From: CAIZGX01 sp964430305
GTDB lineage: Bacteria > Bacteroidota > Bacteroidia > Flavobacteriales_D > Sanyastnellaceae
Reading direction: 5' to 3'
NCBI GenBank assembly: GCA_964430305.1
Contig: CAYSEX010000002.1
Coordinates: forward strand, 1-64,000
Length of the DNA stretch: 64,000 nucleotides
Made by a program: the position numbers and the translations under genes. The notes under the pieces are model-generated. The model ran no database searches and was not told the origin of the DNA. It was given only the letters and a program-made list of their open reading frames with translations. Position 1 is the first letter of the stretch. The number at the start of each line of letters is the position of its first letter. Shown here piece after piece: positions 18,359 to 26,575 of this stretch.

Positions 18359-19789
18359 ATGATTCGGAAGATTGTTCAGCATACTTTTTTTTATTCCTTC
18401 GCGAATCAAATTCCTGCGATTGTCAATCTATTCCTGCTTCCACTTGTAACACCATATCTTTCCAGCGCGGACTACGCCATTTACGGTTTAATACTATCAT
18501 ACATTGGATTGCTAGGAGCATTTAGTAGTCTGGGATACATTGTATTATTTCAAAATAGTTTTTTTCACCTTGGCCAAGCGTTCAAGCCGAAGTGGTCAAG
18601 ACTACTTGGTTTTCAATGGTTTTACAAGATTATTTATGCCGCACTTATTTCGTCTTTACTATTCATTGTTTTAAAATCATATACCGCTTCAACAAAGGAG
18701 CTGCTCATTGTTTTGAGTTTGGTTGTTATTCCGTTACTTTTTTTCGATTTGACAAAATCGATTGGAATTCGACTTTGTCAATTTAGGAATGACCATAAAA
18801 AGGTTTATTTGATTTCTATTTGTACAGCATTGGTTGCAACCGCGTTGACTCTGACAGGTATCTTATATTTTAATTTAGGTTATAAGGCATGGTTAGTTTC
18901 TGCAGCTGTGAGCGGGGCCATACAAGCATTGTATTTCGGCTATATTTTATATTTCAAAGAAGGTATACGACCTACTTTTATTTGGAATAGACGGGAAATT
19001 ATTGAGGATTTGAAAACGGCACTCCCCTTGGTTCCAAAGGAATATGCCACCTATATTTTAAGTAGTTCTGATCGTGTCTTATTGGATCAACTTCATGTTT
19101 CAACCCAACAAATTGGTAATTACAACATTGCCTATTCCTTTGCATCATATTTCGATAATATTCAAATGCAAGCCAATCAGGTAATTACACCTATCTTATT
19201 TCGGAAGTTTAAGGAAGGTAATTCAGTGGATTTTGTGCGTGGCTTGACACACATATGGTTCTTTGTTTCCATTGTTATAGCCACTCTAGTGGGGTTGTGG
19301 ATTCCAGTATTATTCCCTTTTTTATATCGAAATCCAACTTTGGCAGATAGCGCACCTTTTGCTGTGTTGTTATTCTTTACATTTTGTTATCGCCCGTTGT
19401 ATGTGGCGGCCGTTGACTTTTCCATTTTTAATAAAAAAACGTTACCCATACTATTTATTACACTCATTGCGGCTGTTTTGAATTTGCTGATTAATGTGGT
19501 CTTAATCCCTCAATTTGGAGCATGGGCATCAGTTTGGGCTACTTTCATTTCATATTTAACCTTACCCATTTTGGGCTTTTATCTAATCCGCGAAAACTTT
19601 GATATGAGGAAAAAGATTATGCCTGTTTTATTGATTGCTTTAACCGTGTTGAGCGCCCTAGGCTGTTACTCTTTGTTTAATACACACCTGCTTGCAAGAA
19701 TTGGTATTACATGCGTACTACTTGTTTTTGCTTTCATCATTTATTGGTACAAAATAAGAGGCTTTTTTCAATTCATTAATCATGAGTAA
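18359..19789 (+). CDS. Wzx-like polysaccharide flippase (MOP superfamily)
   Basis: 476 residues with 12-14 hydrophobic helices and the polysaccharide biosynthesis/flippase pattern: an N-terminal TLVTPYLSSADYAIYGLI-like segment (SADYAIYGL), a conserved central SSSDRVLLDQL region and C-terminal helix pairs. Such proteins flip undecaprenyl-linked glycans across the inner membrane. It follows atpG by 34 nt with no strong terminator, so some read-through is possible. The next gene overlaps by 8 bp and encodes a glycosyltransferase-like protein, supporting a surface glycan function. The substrate is unknown. Confidence 0.82.
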   Translation: MIRKIVQHTFFYSFANQIPAIVNLFLLPLVTPYLSSADYAIYGLILSYIGLLGAFSSLGYIVLFQNSFFHLGQAFKPKWSRLLGFQWFYKIIYAALISSLLFIVLKSYTASTKELLIVLSLVVIPLLFFDLTKSIGIRLCQFRNDHKKVYLISICTALVATALTLTGILYFNLGYKAWLVSAAVSGAIQALYFGYILYFKEGIRPTFIWNRREIIEDLKTALPLVPKEYATYILSSSDRVLLDQLHVSTQQIGNYNIAYSFASYFDNIQMQANQVITPILFRKFKEGNSVDFVRGLTHIWFFVSIVIATLVGLWIPVLFPFLYRNPTLADSAPFAVLLFFTFCYRPLYVAAVDFSIFNKKTLPILFITLIAAVLNLLINVVLIPQFGAWASVWATFISYLTLPILGFYLIRENFDMRKKIMPVLLIALTVLSALGCYSLFNTHLLARIGITCVLLVFAFIIYWYKIRGFFQFINHE

Positions 19790-21119
19790 ACAAGACTTTA
19801 TATTGACTGATTTTTCTGAAATACAGCGTGACTTCAATCTTATATTTCCCAATCCGGAATTGCACGAAGTTGAATCTTTTGGTTTTTTGAAATTGGCTCA
19901 GCAAGCACATGCATATTCAAAGATTCAAGCTTTGAAGAAAAGAGGTGAGTTCCCATTCAACTCAATTTTGTTTCAATTCAAGCAACGAATTAAAAATATA
20001 GTTCGAAGGAAATTATCTGTTAAACATGACATCAGGGAAGAGGCATTGTTACTGCCAAAAAGAGTAGATTATATCAATGGGTTGCCTGATTCAATACTTG
20101 TGAAAACGCTAATTGCAACGGAATTGAATCATGTTCAAACGTGGGATGTTTCTCCTAAGTTTCCATGGTCAGAATTGAAATTTCAAATCCAAAAATTGTG
20201 GGCTTTTAAATACGATTCAGTTGTAATTGAAATGCACAGGGCTTTGTGTACTTGGTTGAAGAAGATTGAAGTCCACGTTGGACGTGATGATTTTCCATAC
20301 TACACTGGAGTTGCTGCTAATTTCTTACATGAATTTATGTTTTGGAATACAGCAATAGCAGGAAGTCGCTTGAAAAAATTATATATCGTAACCCATTATC
20401 ATCAAGAGGGGCTAATTGCAGCAGCAAGGCATGCAGGAGTTTTTATTGTTGAATTGCAGCATGGCTTGATTTCAAAACATGACTTATACTATGTGTATGA
20501 TTTAAAATTTGAAAATCTGTATAAGAAAAGTTTCTTTCCAGATGAATTGTGGTGTTTTGGTGAGTATTGGAATAGAAAATTCCAAAATTCTGCTGATGTT
20601 AAATCAATGAAAATATCAGTAAAAGGAGATTTTCGTTGGGTCAATCAAAGAATAGAACAAAGTGTGAAACGAAATGTCATTGTTGTTGCAACTCAGAAAA
20701 ACATGTTCGCCGAATATTCTCGTCTGATAATGAGGCTAGATGAATTATTGAAGAACTACGCTGATTGGAGTTGTGAATTGAAATTGCATCCACTTGAGAA
20801 TAATGCCGAGGCGTATGCTCAACTACCATTGTCGGAAAAAGTTAAAATTTTACCAATTGAAACGAGTATTCAAGAAGTTTTAGCTTCTTGTAAAATCCAA
20901 ATAAGTATTTACAGCACCACATTCTATGATGCATTAGGCCAAGATGTATTCAACTTTGCTTGGACAGATTCTGGAGTCTCTTCTGACTACGTAAGTGAAG
21001 TGATATCTGAATCCATAGCCGTTCCTATTGAATTGAAAGAGGATATTGTAGAGAAATTTCTGAATTTTAAGAGTTCATTTTTTATTGAGCGCAACCAGGT
21101 TTTTCAGGAATACAGATAG
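19782..21119 (+). CDS. Putative GT-B-fold glycosyl- or glycerophosphotransferase
   Basis: 445 residues, cytoplasmic, no signal or helix for the membrane. Two Rossmann-like halves are visible: an N-terminal part up to about 210 (VTHYHQEGLIAAARHAG, then VELQHGLISKHD) and a C-terminal part from about 290 (NVIVVATQKN, ELKLHPLEN, SIYSTTFYDALG). The ELQHG and KLHP motifs and the late S-x-STxxYDA resemble capsule/CDP-glycerol glycerophosphotransferase-like and related GT-B transferases. I cannot name the substrate. It overlaps the Wzx-like gene by 8 bp, so the pair is one transcription and translation unit. Confidence 0.65.
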   Translation: MSKQDFILTDFSEIQRDFNLIFPNPELHEVESFGFLKLAQQAHAYSKIQALKKRGEFPFNSILFQFKQRIKNIVRRKLSVKHDIREEALLLPKRVDYINGLPDSILVKTLIATELNHVQTWDVSPKFPWSELKFQIQKLWAFKYDSVVIEMHRALCTWLKKIEVHVGRDDFPYYTGVAANFLHEFMFWNTAIAGSRLKKLYIVTHYHQEGLIAAARHAGVFIVELQHGLISKHDLYYVYDLKFENLYKKSFFPDELWCFGEYWNRKFQNSADVKSMKISVKGDFRWVNQRIEQSVKRNVIVVATQKNMFAEYSRLIMRLDELLKNYADWSCELKLHPLENNAEAYAQLPLSEKVKILPIETSIQEVLASCKIQISIYSTTFYDALGQDVFNFAWTDSGVSSDYVSEVISESIAVPIELKEDIVEKFLNFKSSFFIERNQVFQEYR

Positions 21120-21147
21120 TGACTGATTTTTGATGCAACGAATTGAT

Positions 21148-21175
21148 TTTGTGGGTAGTCTTTTTCATATATTTG
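21148..21175 (+). promoter_or_regulatory. Candidate promoter for the cargo gene at 21193
   Basis: A perfect -7 box TATATTTG (21168-21175) is preceded by TTTG at 21148-21151, but the spacer is 16 rather than 19 nt. The ATG at 21193 lies 17 nt after the box. Confidence 0.35.
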
Positions 21176-21192
21176 TTAGTGACCATTAATTC

Positions 21193-22983
21193 ATGAAAAA
21201 GAATATACTCATCTTGTTGGCTTGTTTGTCAGTAGTTTTTGCAAACGCTCAAAGCACTTCAACCACTGCAACGTTAATTACACCGGGAGATTTCCTACCT
21301 ACTATTACTGGGCTCCCTCAGAGTAGTTTTGTAAACCATTGTTTGGTCTCTGGATCTGGTCAAACAACAACCAGCTGTGCAACTACTCTTACTGATTTGC
21401 GTTGGTTTAGATTTACCGTTCCAGCCGGAATTCCAAGTGCCTCAGTAAAAATTACAGTAGTACCAACAGGATTTGATGCGATTATTGATTTTTATGCAGG
21501 AACAGCGGCGGCGCCGGTTTTTCGTGAATGTTCCAACGCAGTTGCAGGAAACTCAACTGAAATACTCAGAACTACGTGGGCGACGAATCCAGTTGTTCCT
21601 GGCACAGAATATTATTTTCGTGTAAGTTCAACCACGGATGTGGCTAGTGGTTGTTTTGACGTCAAAGTTGAATATTATCCAACGGCGTTTGTAAATGCCT
21701 CTCCAAATCCAACTTCAGATTTGGGAATGCCAGGATACAAGGCCAATCAATTTTTAAAACGAAATTACCCGAATGCCGCAACACCTAATGCACTTGTTCA
21801 AAATACACGATTTAGGGTTGTGAATACTACAGACGGTAGCATCACTTGTACCGGTCTTATCACAGGTTCTGCTGACCAACTATTAATTTATAGTATTCCG
21901 TGCATGTGCTATGGAAATAATTACAATGTGTGGGTAGAATTGCGAATAGATGGACATTGGTGCGGAGAAGGTCCTTTGAGACAGGTCAACATGGAGGCTT
22001 CTCCAACAAATGCAATATCAAACGCGGCGTGTCAAACTCAAACCTTATTATCTGGGGTTTTAACAACGGGTTATTATGGCACCGCAGCCCAGATAGAATG
22101 GGAATTTTCATCAAGTGGAACTGTTGTAGCAACTGTTCAAACAGCCCCAGGAGCCACAAACATTCAGCTCTATAATCCAGGTTTAACATGCTTACGCTAT
22201 AATCGAATTTATTCAGTTCGTGTGAGAATGAGATATTGCAACGTATGGGGTGACTGGAGCGCACCTTATTGCCTAATCACAGCACCTATACCATATCTAA
22301 CAGTTACAGGTCCCCCAGCCACGGGTTACCCAAACATATGTGGAACCACAATTTCTCAATATTATTTCGCATATACCCAGTATGTTCAAGGTGCAAGTCA
22401 GTACATCTGGCAGGTAGCTCAAGTAAATCCAACTGCCCCAAATGTGCCACTAGCACCCGCTGTGGTGACTACTACGACCAATGAAATTTTAAATCTTGCA
22501 ACCCAAGGGTTAACTCCAGGACTAAGCTACAGAATCGCGGTTAAGCCGAGGTTAACTTCATGTAATAATCCTCAAGAAGGTGATTATGGTCAATTCTGTG
22601 TAGTTACTATTGCAGGCGGAGCTGCACCAAATTCAAGTTCAAGTATGGATGTAAATACAGAAGATAATGTAGAAGGAAATGCTGACCGAAATATGGAACT
22701 ACCTATGGATATTGATCAACAGGGAAATGTTGCAGTAATTCGTTTTCAAGGCATAGATGAGAAAATGATTACTGTTCGATTTTTGAACGAAGCGGTTCTT
22801 GGTAAAGGTCGAATTGAAATTGTGAGTATGTCTGGGCAAATTGTTTATGCTGCAGATGTTTATTCAGAGTCATTAGATCAATTAATCCAATTGCCGCTGC
22901 CTCTGCAATGTGCTACTGGCTTGTATCTTGTAAGAGTACAAACAGAGAAGGGCAGCACTACTGAGAAATTTTATTTGAATTAA
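21193..22983 (+). CDS. T9SS-exported protein with fibronectin-like repeats
   Basis: 596 residues. Signal peptide 1-19 (FANAQS). An N-terminal beta domain (to about 165) contains WFRFTVPA and YYFRVSSTTDVASGCF, like the bacterial pre-peptidase C-terminal domain. It is followed by about three Cys-containing fibronectin-like repeats with the pattern Y-x-V-x-V-x-(M/L)-R ... W ... C (YNVWVELRIDGHWC; YSVRVRMRYCNVWGDWSAPYC; YRIAVKPRL). The C-terminus is a type A T9SS sorting domain (GRIEIVSMSGQIVY to GLYLVRVQTEKGS) without the usual YPNP. The SADQLL segment and repeats are related to the module in the cargos at 1 and 56202. Function unknown. Its stop shares the TTAA palindrome with the convergent ABC gene. 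Confidence 0.8.
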   Translation: MKKNILILLACLSVVFANAQSTSTTATLITPGDFLPTITGLPQSSFVNHCLVSGSGQTTTSCATTLTDLRWFRFTVPAGIPSASVKITVVPTGFDAIIDFYAGTAAAPVFRECSNAVAGNSTEILRTTWATNPVVPGTEYYFRVSSTTDVASGCFDVKVEYYPTAFVNASPNPTSDLGMPGYKANQFLKRNYPNAATPNALVQNTRFRVVNTTDGSITCTGLITGSADQLLIYSIPCMCYGNNYNVWVELRIDGHWCGEGPLRQVNMEASPTNAISNAACQTQTLLSGVLTTGYYGTAAQIEWEFSSSGTVVATVQTAPGATNIQLYNPGLTCLRYNRIYSVRVRMRYCNVWGDWSAPYCLITAPIPYLTVTGPPATGYPNICGTTISQYYFAYTQYVQGASQYIWQVAQVNPTAPNVPLAPAVVTTTTNEILNLATQGLTPGLSYRIAVKPRLTSCNNPQEGDYGQFCVVTIAGGAAPNSSSSMDVNTEDNVEGNADRNMELPMDIDQQGNVAVIRFQGIDEKMITVRFLNEAVLGKGRIEIVSMSGQIVYAADVYSESLDQLIQLPLPLQCATGLYLVRVQTEKGSTTEKFYLN

Positions 22984-23750
22984 CCTTGGTGTTTGCTTCT
23001 CAGATTATCTCGAATCTCTTGCATGAAGTCACTTGCGAAAACGAAGTTTTCTAGGTTTCTATTTTCAGAATGAATAAGCTCATTCGAGCTTCCTTGCCAT
23101 TCTACCATGCCATTATGAATGAAATTGATTCTATCACCAATTTCCATAACTGAATTCATATCATGGCTTACCACAACAGTTGTTGTTCCTAATTCGTAAG
23201 TTAATTCTCGAATAAGCTTGTCAATTACCAAGGAAGTCTCAGGATCTAAACCCGAGTTAGGCTCATCAACAAAAAGATATTTCGGGTTCATGACAATTGC
23301 TCGAGCAATTCCAGTCCGCTTTTTCATTCCCCCTGAAAGTTCAGACGGATAAAGATGGTTTTTATCTTTCAGATTAACACGTTCGAGACAAGAATTTACA
23401 AGGTTCATTTTTTCTTTCTTACTTAGGTTCGTGAACATGTTCAATGGAAATAGAACATTCTCTTCAACGGTCATAGAATCAAATAATGCTGCCCCTTGAA
23501 ATAACATACCCATTTGTTGCCTCAACGACCTGCGATCGTCTTCAGACATGGTTAAAAAGTTCACTCCGTTATAATTGAGTTCACCAGTATCGGGCTCGAA
23601 AAGTCCAACCATACACTTGGTGAGTACGGATTTACCCTGGCCACTTCTACCAATAATGAAATTTACATTTCTTGGATAAAAATCAATGGTGATATCCTTC
23701 AATACAGACTGATCACGAAATGATTTGCTGAGATTTTTGACTTGAATCAT
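22980..23750 (-). CDS. ABC transporter ATPase, MlaF/MkL type
   Basis: 256 residues with Walker A GRSGQGKS (34-41), the Q-loop near LFQGAALF, signature LSGGMKKR (138-145, the MkL/MlaF variant), Walker B YLFVDEP (158-164) and the H-loop in VVVSHDM. This ATPase class powers phospholipid (Mla) or related hydrophobic-substrate transport between membranes. The permease gene lies upstream and overlaps by 4 bp (ATGA). No MlaD-type MCE protein gene is adjacent. Confidence 0.92.
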   Translation of the reverse strand: MIQVKNLSKSFRDQSVLKDITIDFYPRNVNFIIGRSGQGKSVLTKCMVGLFEPDTGELNYNGVNFLTMSEDDRRSLRQQMGMLFQGAALFDSMTVEENVLFPLNMFTNLSKKEKMNLVNSCLERVNLKDKNHLYPSELSGGMKKRTGIARAIVMNPKYLFVDEPNSGLDPETSLVIDKLIRELTYELGTTTVVVSHDMNSVMEIGDRINFIHNGMVEWQGSSNELIHSENRNLENFVFASDFMQEIRDNLRSKHQG

Positions 23751-24490
23751 AGAAGTAAGAGTTGAGTCAAAATATAGTTAGCAACCATAACAGCCACCAT
23801 GCTGTATACCACGCCTTTTGTGCTACTCTTTCCAACTTCGAGTGCACCTCCATTGGCATAATAACCGTGGAATGCAGGGATAGTGGTCAAAATAAAAGCG
23901 AAAAATAAAGTTTTTATTAGGCTGTATATGACCCCGTAAATCTGAAAATCATATTGAATACCATAGATGAAGTCTGTAAGCGAAACAATGTTGGTTAATA
24001 CTGCAATGAGCGCCCCTGCACCTATTCCAATGAACATGGCCAACAGAACTAGGAAGGGCAGAATAAATAGTGCAGCAATTAATTTTGGTAAAATGAGATA
24101 GCTGGCAGAGTTAACCCCCATAATATCCAAGGCATCTATTTGCTCGCTAATGCGCATAGTTCCTATCTCAGAAGCAATATTGCTACCCACTTTTCCTGCT
24201 AATACTAAAGCTACAATAGTCGAAGAAAATTCATAAATCATGGTTTGCTTCGTAGTATATCCCACTGTCCACTTTGGAATCCATCCACTTTCAATATTGG
24301 AAGCCGTTTGGAGAGCTACAACTGCTCCCATGAAGAAAGCCAATAGTGCAACTATGCCCACAGATTGTACGCCAATCTTCATCATCTCTTCTGTGATGAG
24401 CGGATAATAAATACGTTTCTTTTCCGGACGCGAAAATACCCTGCGCATCAATAGAGCATATTTACCAAAACTCTCAAGTACACCTGCCAT
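23747..24490 (-). CDS. ABC transporter permease, MlaE type
   Basis: 247 residues. The MlaE/YrbE family core is clear: MGAVVALQTAS, the conserved amphipathic GKVGSNIASEIGTMRISEQIDALDIMGVN coupling segment (positions about 118-147), then helices with LLAMFIGIGAGALI and the C-terminal ALEVGKSSTKGVVYS. It forms the inner membrane channel with the adjacent ATPase, probably moving phospholipid to or from the outer membrane. First gene of a two-gene operon on the minus strand. Confidence 0.92.
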   Translation of the reverse strand: MAGVLESFGKYALLMRRVFSRPEKKRIYYPLITEEMMKIGVQSVGIVALLAFFMGAVVALQTASNIESGWIPKWTVGYTTKQTMIYEFSSTIVALVLAGKVGSNIASEIGTMRISEQIDALDIMGVNSASYLILPKLIAALFILPFLVLLAMFIGIGAGALIAVLTNIVSLTDFIYGIQYDFQIYGVIYSLIKTLFFAFILTTIPAFHGYYANGGALEVGKSSTKGVVYSMVAVMVANYILTQLLLL

Positions 24491-24562
24491 GCAACAAACT
24501 TAATCATCATTTACATTCATTGAAAGATAGAATCTTTTTTTCTTTTGCATCGTTGTAATTCG

Positions 24563-24570
24563 TACATTCG
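24563..24570 (+). promoter_or_regulatory. -7 box (TACATTCG) 4 nt before a lipoprotein start
   Basis: TACATTCG is a TAnnTTYG-type -7 box followed by only TTTT before the ATG at 24575. A TTTG lies at 24544-24547, 15 nt upstream, shorter than the usual 19. Confidence 0.35.
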
Positions 24571-24574
24571 TTTT

Positions 24575-24736
24575 ATGAAGAAAAGTCTCGTTTTCCTATT
24601 GGCAAGTTTCCTTCTTTTTTCTATTGGTTGTGCAACAGAAAAGCCGAATTATTCTGGCAAACAAAAGCACAAAAAACAATATTCTCACAAGAAAAAATTG
24701 AGTAAAAAAGATTGTGACTGTCCTTCTTTTGACTAA
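24575..24736 (+). CDS. Small lysine-rich lipoprotein
   Basis: 53 residues from the ATG at 24575; an earlier in-frame ATG at 24545 would put ten polar residues before the signal and is less likely. A lipoprotein signal (KKSLVFLLASFLLFSIGC) ends at a good lipobox, giving a mature chain of about 34 residues that is highly basic (KQKHKKQ, HKKKLSKKD) and ends in CDCPSFD. The charge suggests binding to an acidic partner such as LPS or nucleic acid (inference). Function unknown. The SprT-like gene starts 5 nt after its stop, so they are probably co-transcribed. Confidence 0.7.
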   Translation: MKKSLVFLLASFLLFSIGCATEKPNYSGKQKHKKQYSHKKKLSKKDCDCPSFD

Positions 24737-24741
24737 CATTC

Positions 24742-25368
24742 ATGGCTCATAAAACAACTGCTTTGGAGCAGGCGTTAACTCCTTTTCTGCCAGGTGGAAG
24801 CGTAGAGCAAGTATGTGCTTTATTACGCGAACATCCACATGATTTAGTCATTACAAAAGGAAGAGTAACCAAACATGGGGATTTTAGATATGTTCCAGGC
24901 GAGCGATACAAAATTACCATTAATCACAATCTTAACAGATATGCTTTTCTAATTACGCTCATTCACGAACTAGCACATTTGCTTTGTCATGCTCGATATG
25001 GATCCAAAGTAAAGCCGCATGGTGTGGAATGGAAAATGTGCTTCCAAGAGTTGATGAGACCATTTTTGAAAACGTCAATACTGCCTTTAGATATTGAGCA
25101 AAGTTTATCACAATACTTAAACAACCCACTGGCCTCTACATGCTCAGATATTGAGCTATACAAAACATTGTCCTTGTATGATAGAAAATCTCATGAGCAA
25201 ATAGTTTTGGTGGAAGATGTTCTTGAAGAACAAGAATTTCTCTATGGCAAGGAACGGAGACATTTTATTCGAAAAGAAAAAAGAAGAACCCGTATACGTT
25301 GTATTGAAAAAAGTTCTGGCGCAGAATACCTCTTTCCTGCCGTTGCCAAAGTTTTCCGATTAAGCTAG
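24742..25368 (+). CDS. SprT-like zinc metalloprotease domain protein
   Basis: 208 residues. The zinc motif HELAH (about 72-76 in LITLIHELAHLLCH) and a downstream His (KPHGVEWK) match the SprT-like fold, with the catalytic Glu present. The C-terminal part (ERRHFIRKEKRRTRIRCIEK) is basic and could be a degenerate zinc-ribbon or nucleic-acid-binding tail. SprT-like proteins include DNA-protein crosslink proteases, but the function of the bacterial forms is unsettled. Its end overlaps that of the convergent proline dehydrogenase gene by 9 bp. Confidence 0.82.
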   Translation: MAHKTTALEQALTPFLPGGSVEQVCALLREHPHDLVITKGRVTKHGDFRYVPGERYKITINHNLNRYAFLITLIHELAHLLCHARYGSKVKPHGVEWKMCFQELMRPFLKTSILPLDIEQSLSQYLNNPLASTCSDIELYKTLSLYDRKSHEQIVLVEDVLEEQEFLYGKERRHFIRKEKRRTRIRCIEKSSGAEYLFPAVAKVFRLS

Positions 25369-26532
25369 TTTTCTTCGTTGCTTTTCTTTCAAAATAAGAG
25401 AGAGCTCCCTTCCCGTTTGTCCTTTTACACTCGTATTTTCTTGAGCCCTACGCAATAAATAGGGCATAACCTCTTTAATTGGGCCGTAGGGTAGATACTT
25501 TGCAACATTGAATCCTGCGTGGCTGAGGTTGTAGCTGATGTGATCACTCATTCCAAATAGTTGTGCAAAAAACACGCGTTTATCACTTCGATCAATCCCT
25601 CTTTTTTCCATTTCAAGTGCCAATAACATTGAGCTTTCTTCATTATGCGATCCGCAACAAATGGCAAAATCAGAGATGTGATCTAACGTATAAGCAATAG
25701 CGGCGTTGAAATCATGATCAGTAGCCTCTTTAGTAGGTTGTATGGGGTCTAGGTAGTTTAATTCTACTGCACGCTTTCTCTCCTTTTCCATGTAAGCGCC
25801 TCGAACAAGTTTAACAGCAGTAACGCATGCATGTGACTTTAGTTTATGGTGAAGCTGTTTTAAATAAGCCAACCGATCATGTCTATAGAGCTGTACAGTT
25901 TGATAAACTATAGGTGCTTTTTTATTGAATTCAAGCATCATGTTTTCCACTAAGGTATCAATCGCATCTTGTATCCAAGAATCTTCAGCGTCAATGAAAA
26001 GGGCAACACCACGCTGATGCGCCTCAAAACATATTCTATGAACTCTTGTTTGAGCGGCAATCCAAGATGCATTTTCAAGTTCAGTTAGTGATAGTCCAGC
26101 ATTTACTTTTTCTAATAATGAAAACTGACAAACCCCTGTTATTTTGAATACACTGAACGGAATGAAGGTTTTGTCTTTTGCTGCTTCTATAGTTGCAATA
26201 ATTTCCAAGGTGGTTTTTTCAAAATCAGACTCATCTTCTTTTCCTTCAACACTATAATCTAAAATTGATCCCACTTGGCTTTTTGCAAGTGTTTCAGCAG
26301 ATTTCAAACTTTCTTGTATGTTCGTTCCGCCGCAAAATTGAGCGAAAATATTTTTTCGAATCATCCAACCAAATGGGATTCTCAATTTTATGGCTGCACT
26401 CACTAAAAATGCCCCCAATTTCACCATAGATGGCGAGCCAATTATTCGAAACAACCAATAAGATTGATTCAATTTTCTGTTGTCTTTGTGAGAAAAGGCA
26501 ACCTCTGTATTTTCGAAATTCACAGTTTGCAT
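25360..26532 (-). CDS. Proline dehydrogenase (FAD-dependent)
   Basis: 390 residues from the ATG at 26532; an ATG 15 codons earlier would overlap the divergent dipeptidase start and lacks conservation. The TIM-barrel PRODH motifs are in order: LDYSVEGKE, FKITGVC, RGVALFIDAEDSW, VKLVRGAYMEKER, CGSHNEES, FAQLFGMSDHISY and YLPYGPIKEVMPYLLRRAQEN. The last carries the substrate-binding YxxRRxxEN signature. It oxidises proline to pyrroline-5-carboxylate with FAD and passes electrons to quinones. It is monofunctional: no P5C dehydrogenase domain or gene is adjacent. Confidence 0.95.
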   Translation of the reverse strand: MQTVNFENTEVAFSHKDNRKLNQSYWLFRIIGSPSMVKLGAFLVSAAIKLRIPFGWMIRKNIFAQFCGGTNIQESLKSAETLAKSQVGSILDYSVEGKEDESDFEKTTLEIIATIEAAKDKTFIPFSVFKITGVCQFSLLEKVNAGLSLTELENASWIAAQTRVHRICFEAHQRGVALFIDAEDSWIQDAIDTLVENMMLEFNKKAPIVYQTVQLYRHDRLAYLKQLHHKLKSHACVTAVKLVRGAYMEKERKRAVELNYLDPIQPTKEATDHDFNAAIAYTLDHISDFAICCGSHNEESSMLLALEMEKRGIDRSDKRVFFAQLFGMSDHISYNLSHAGFNVAKYLPYGPIKEVMPYLLRRAQENTSVKGQTGRELSLILKEKQRRKLA

Positions 26533-26538
26533 GCGAGG

Positions 26539-26546
26539 CAAAGATA
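26539..26546 (-). promoter_or_regulatory. -7 box (TATCTTTG) of the proline dehydrogenase gene
   Basis: Reading leftward, TATCTTTG fits TAnnTTTG and lies 6 nt before the ATG at 26532. A second fit, TAAATTTG, lies at 26558-26565. The whole divergent intergenic region is only 43 bp, so the two promoters must overlap. Confidence 0.35.
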
Positions 26547-26575
26547 ATTGTATCTTGCACCCAAATTTATAACCC

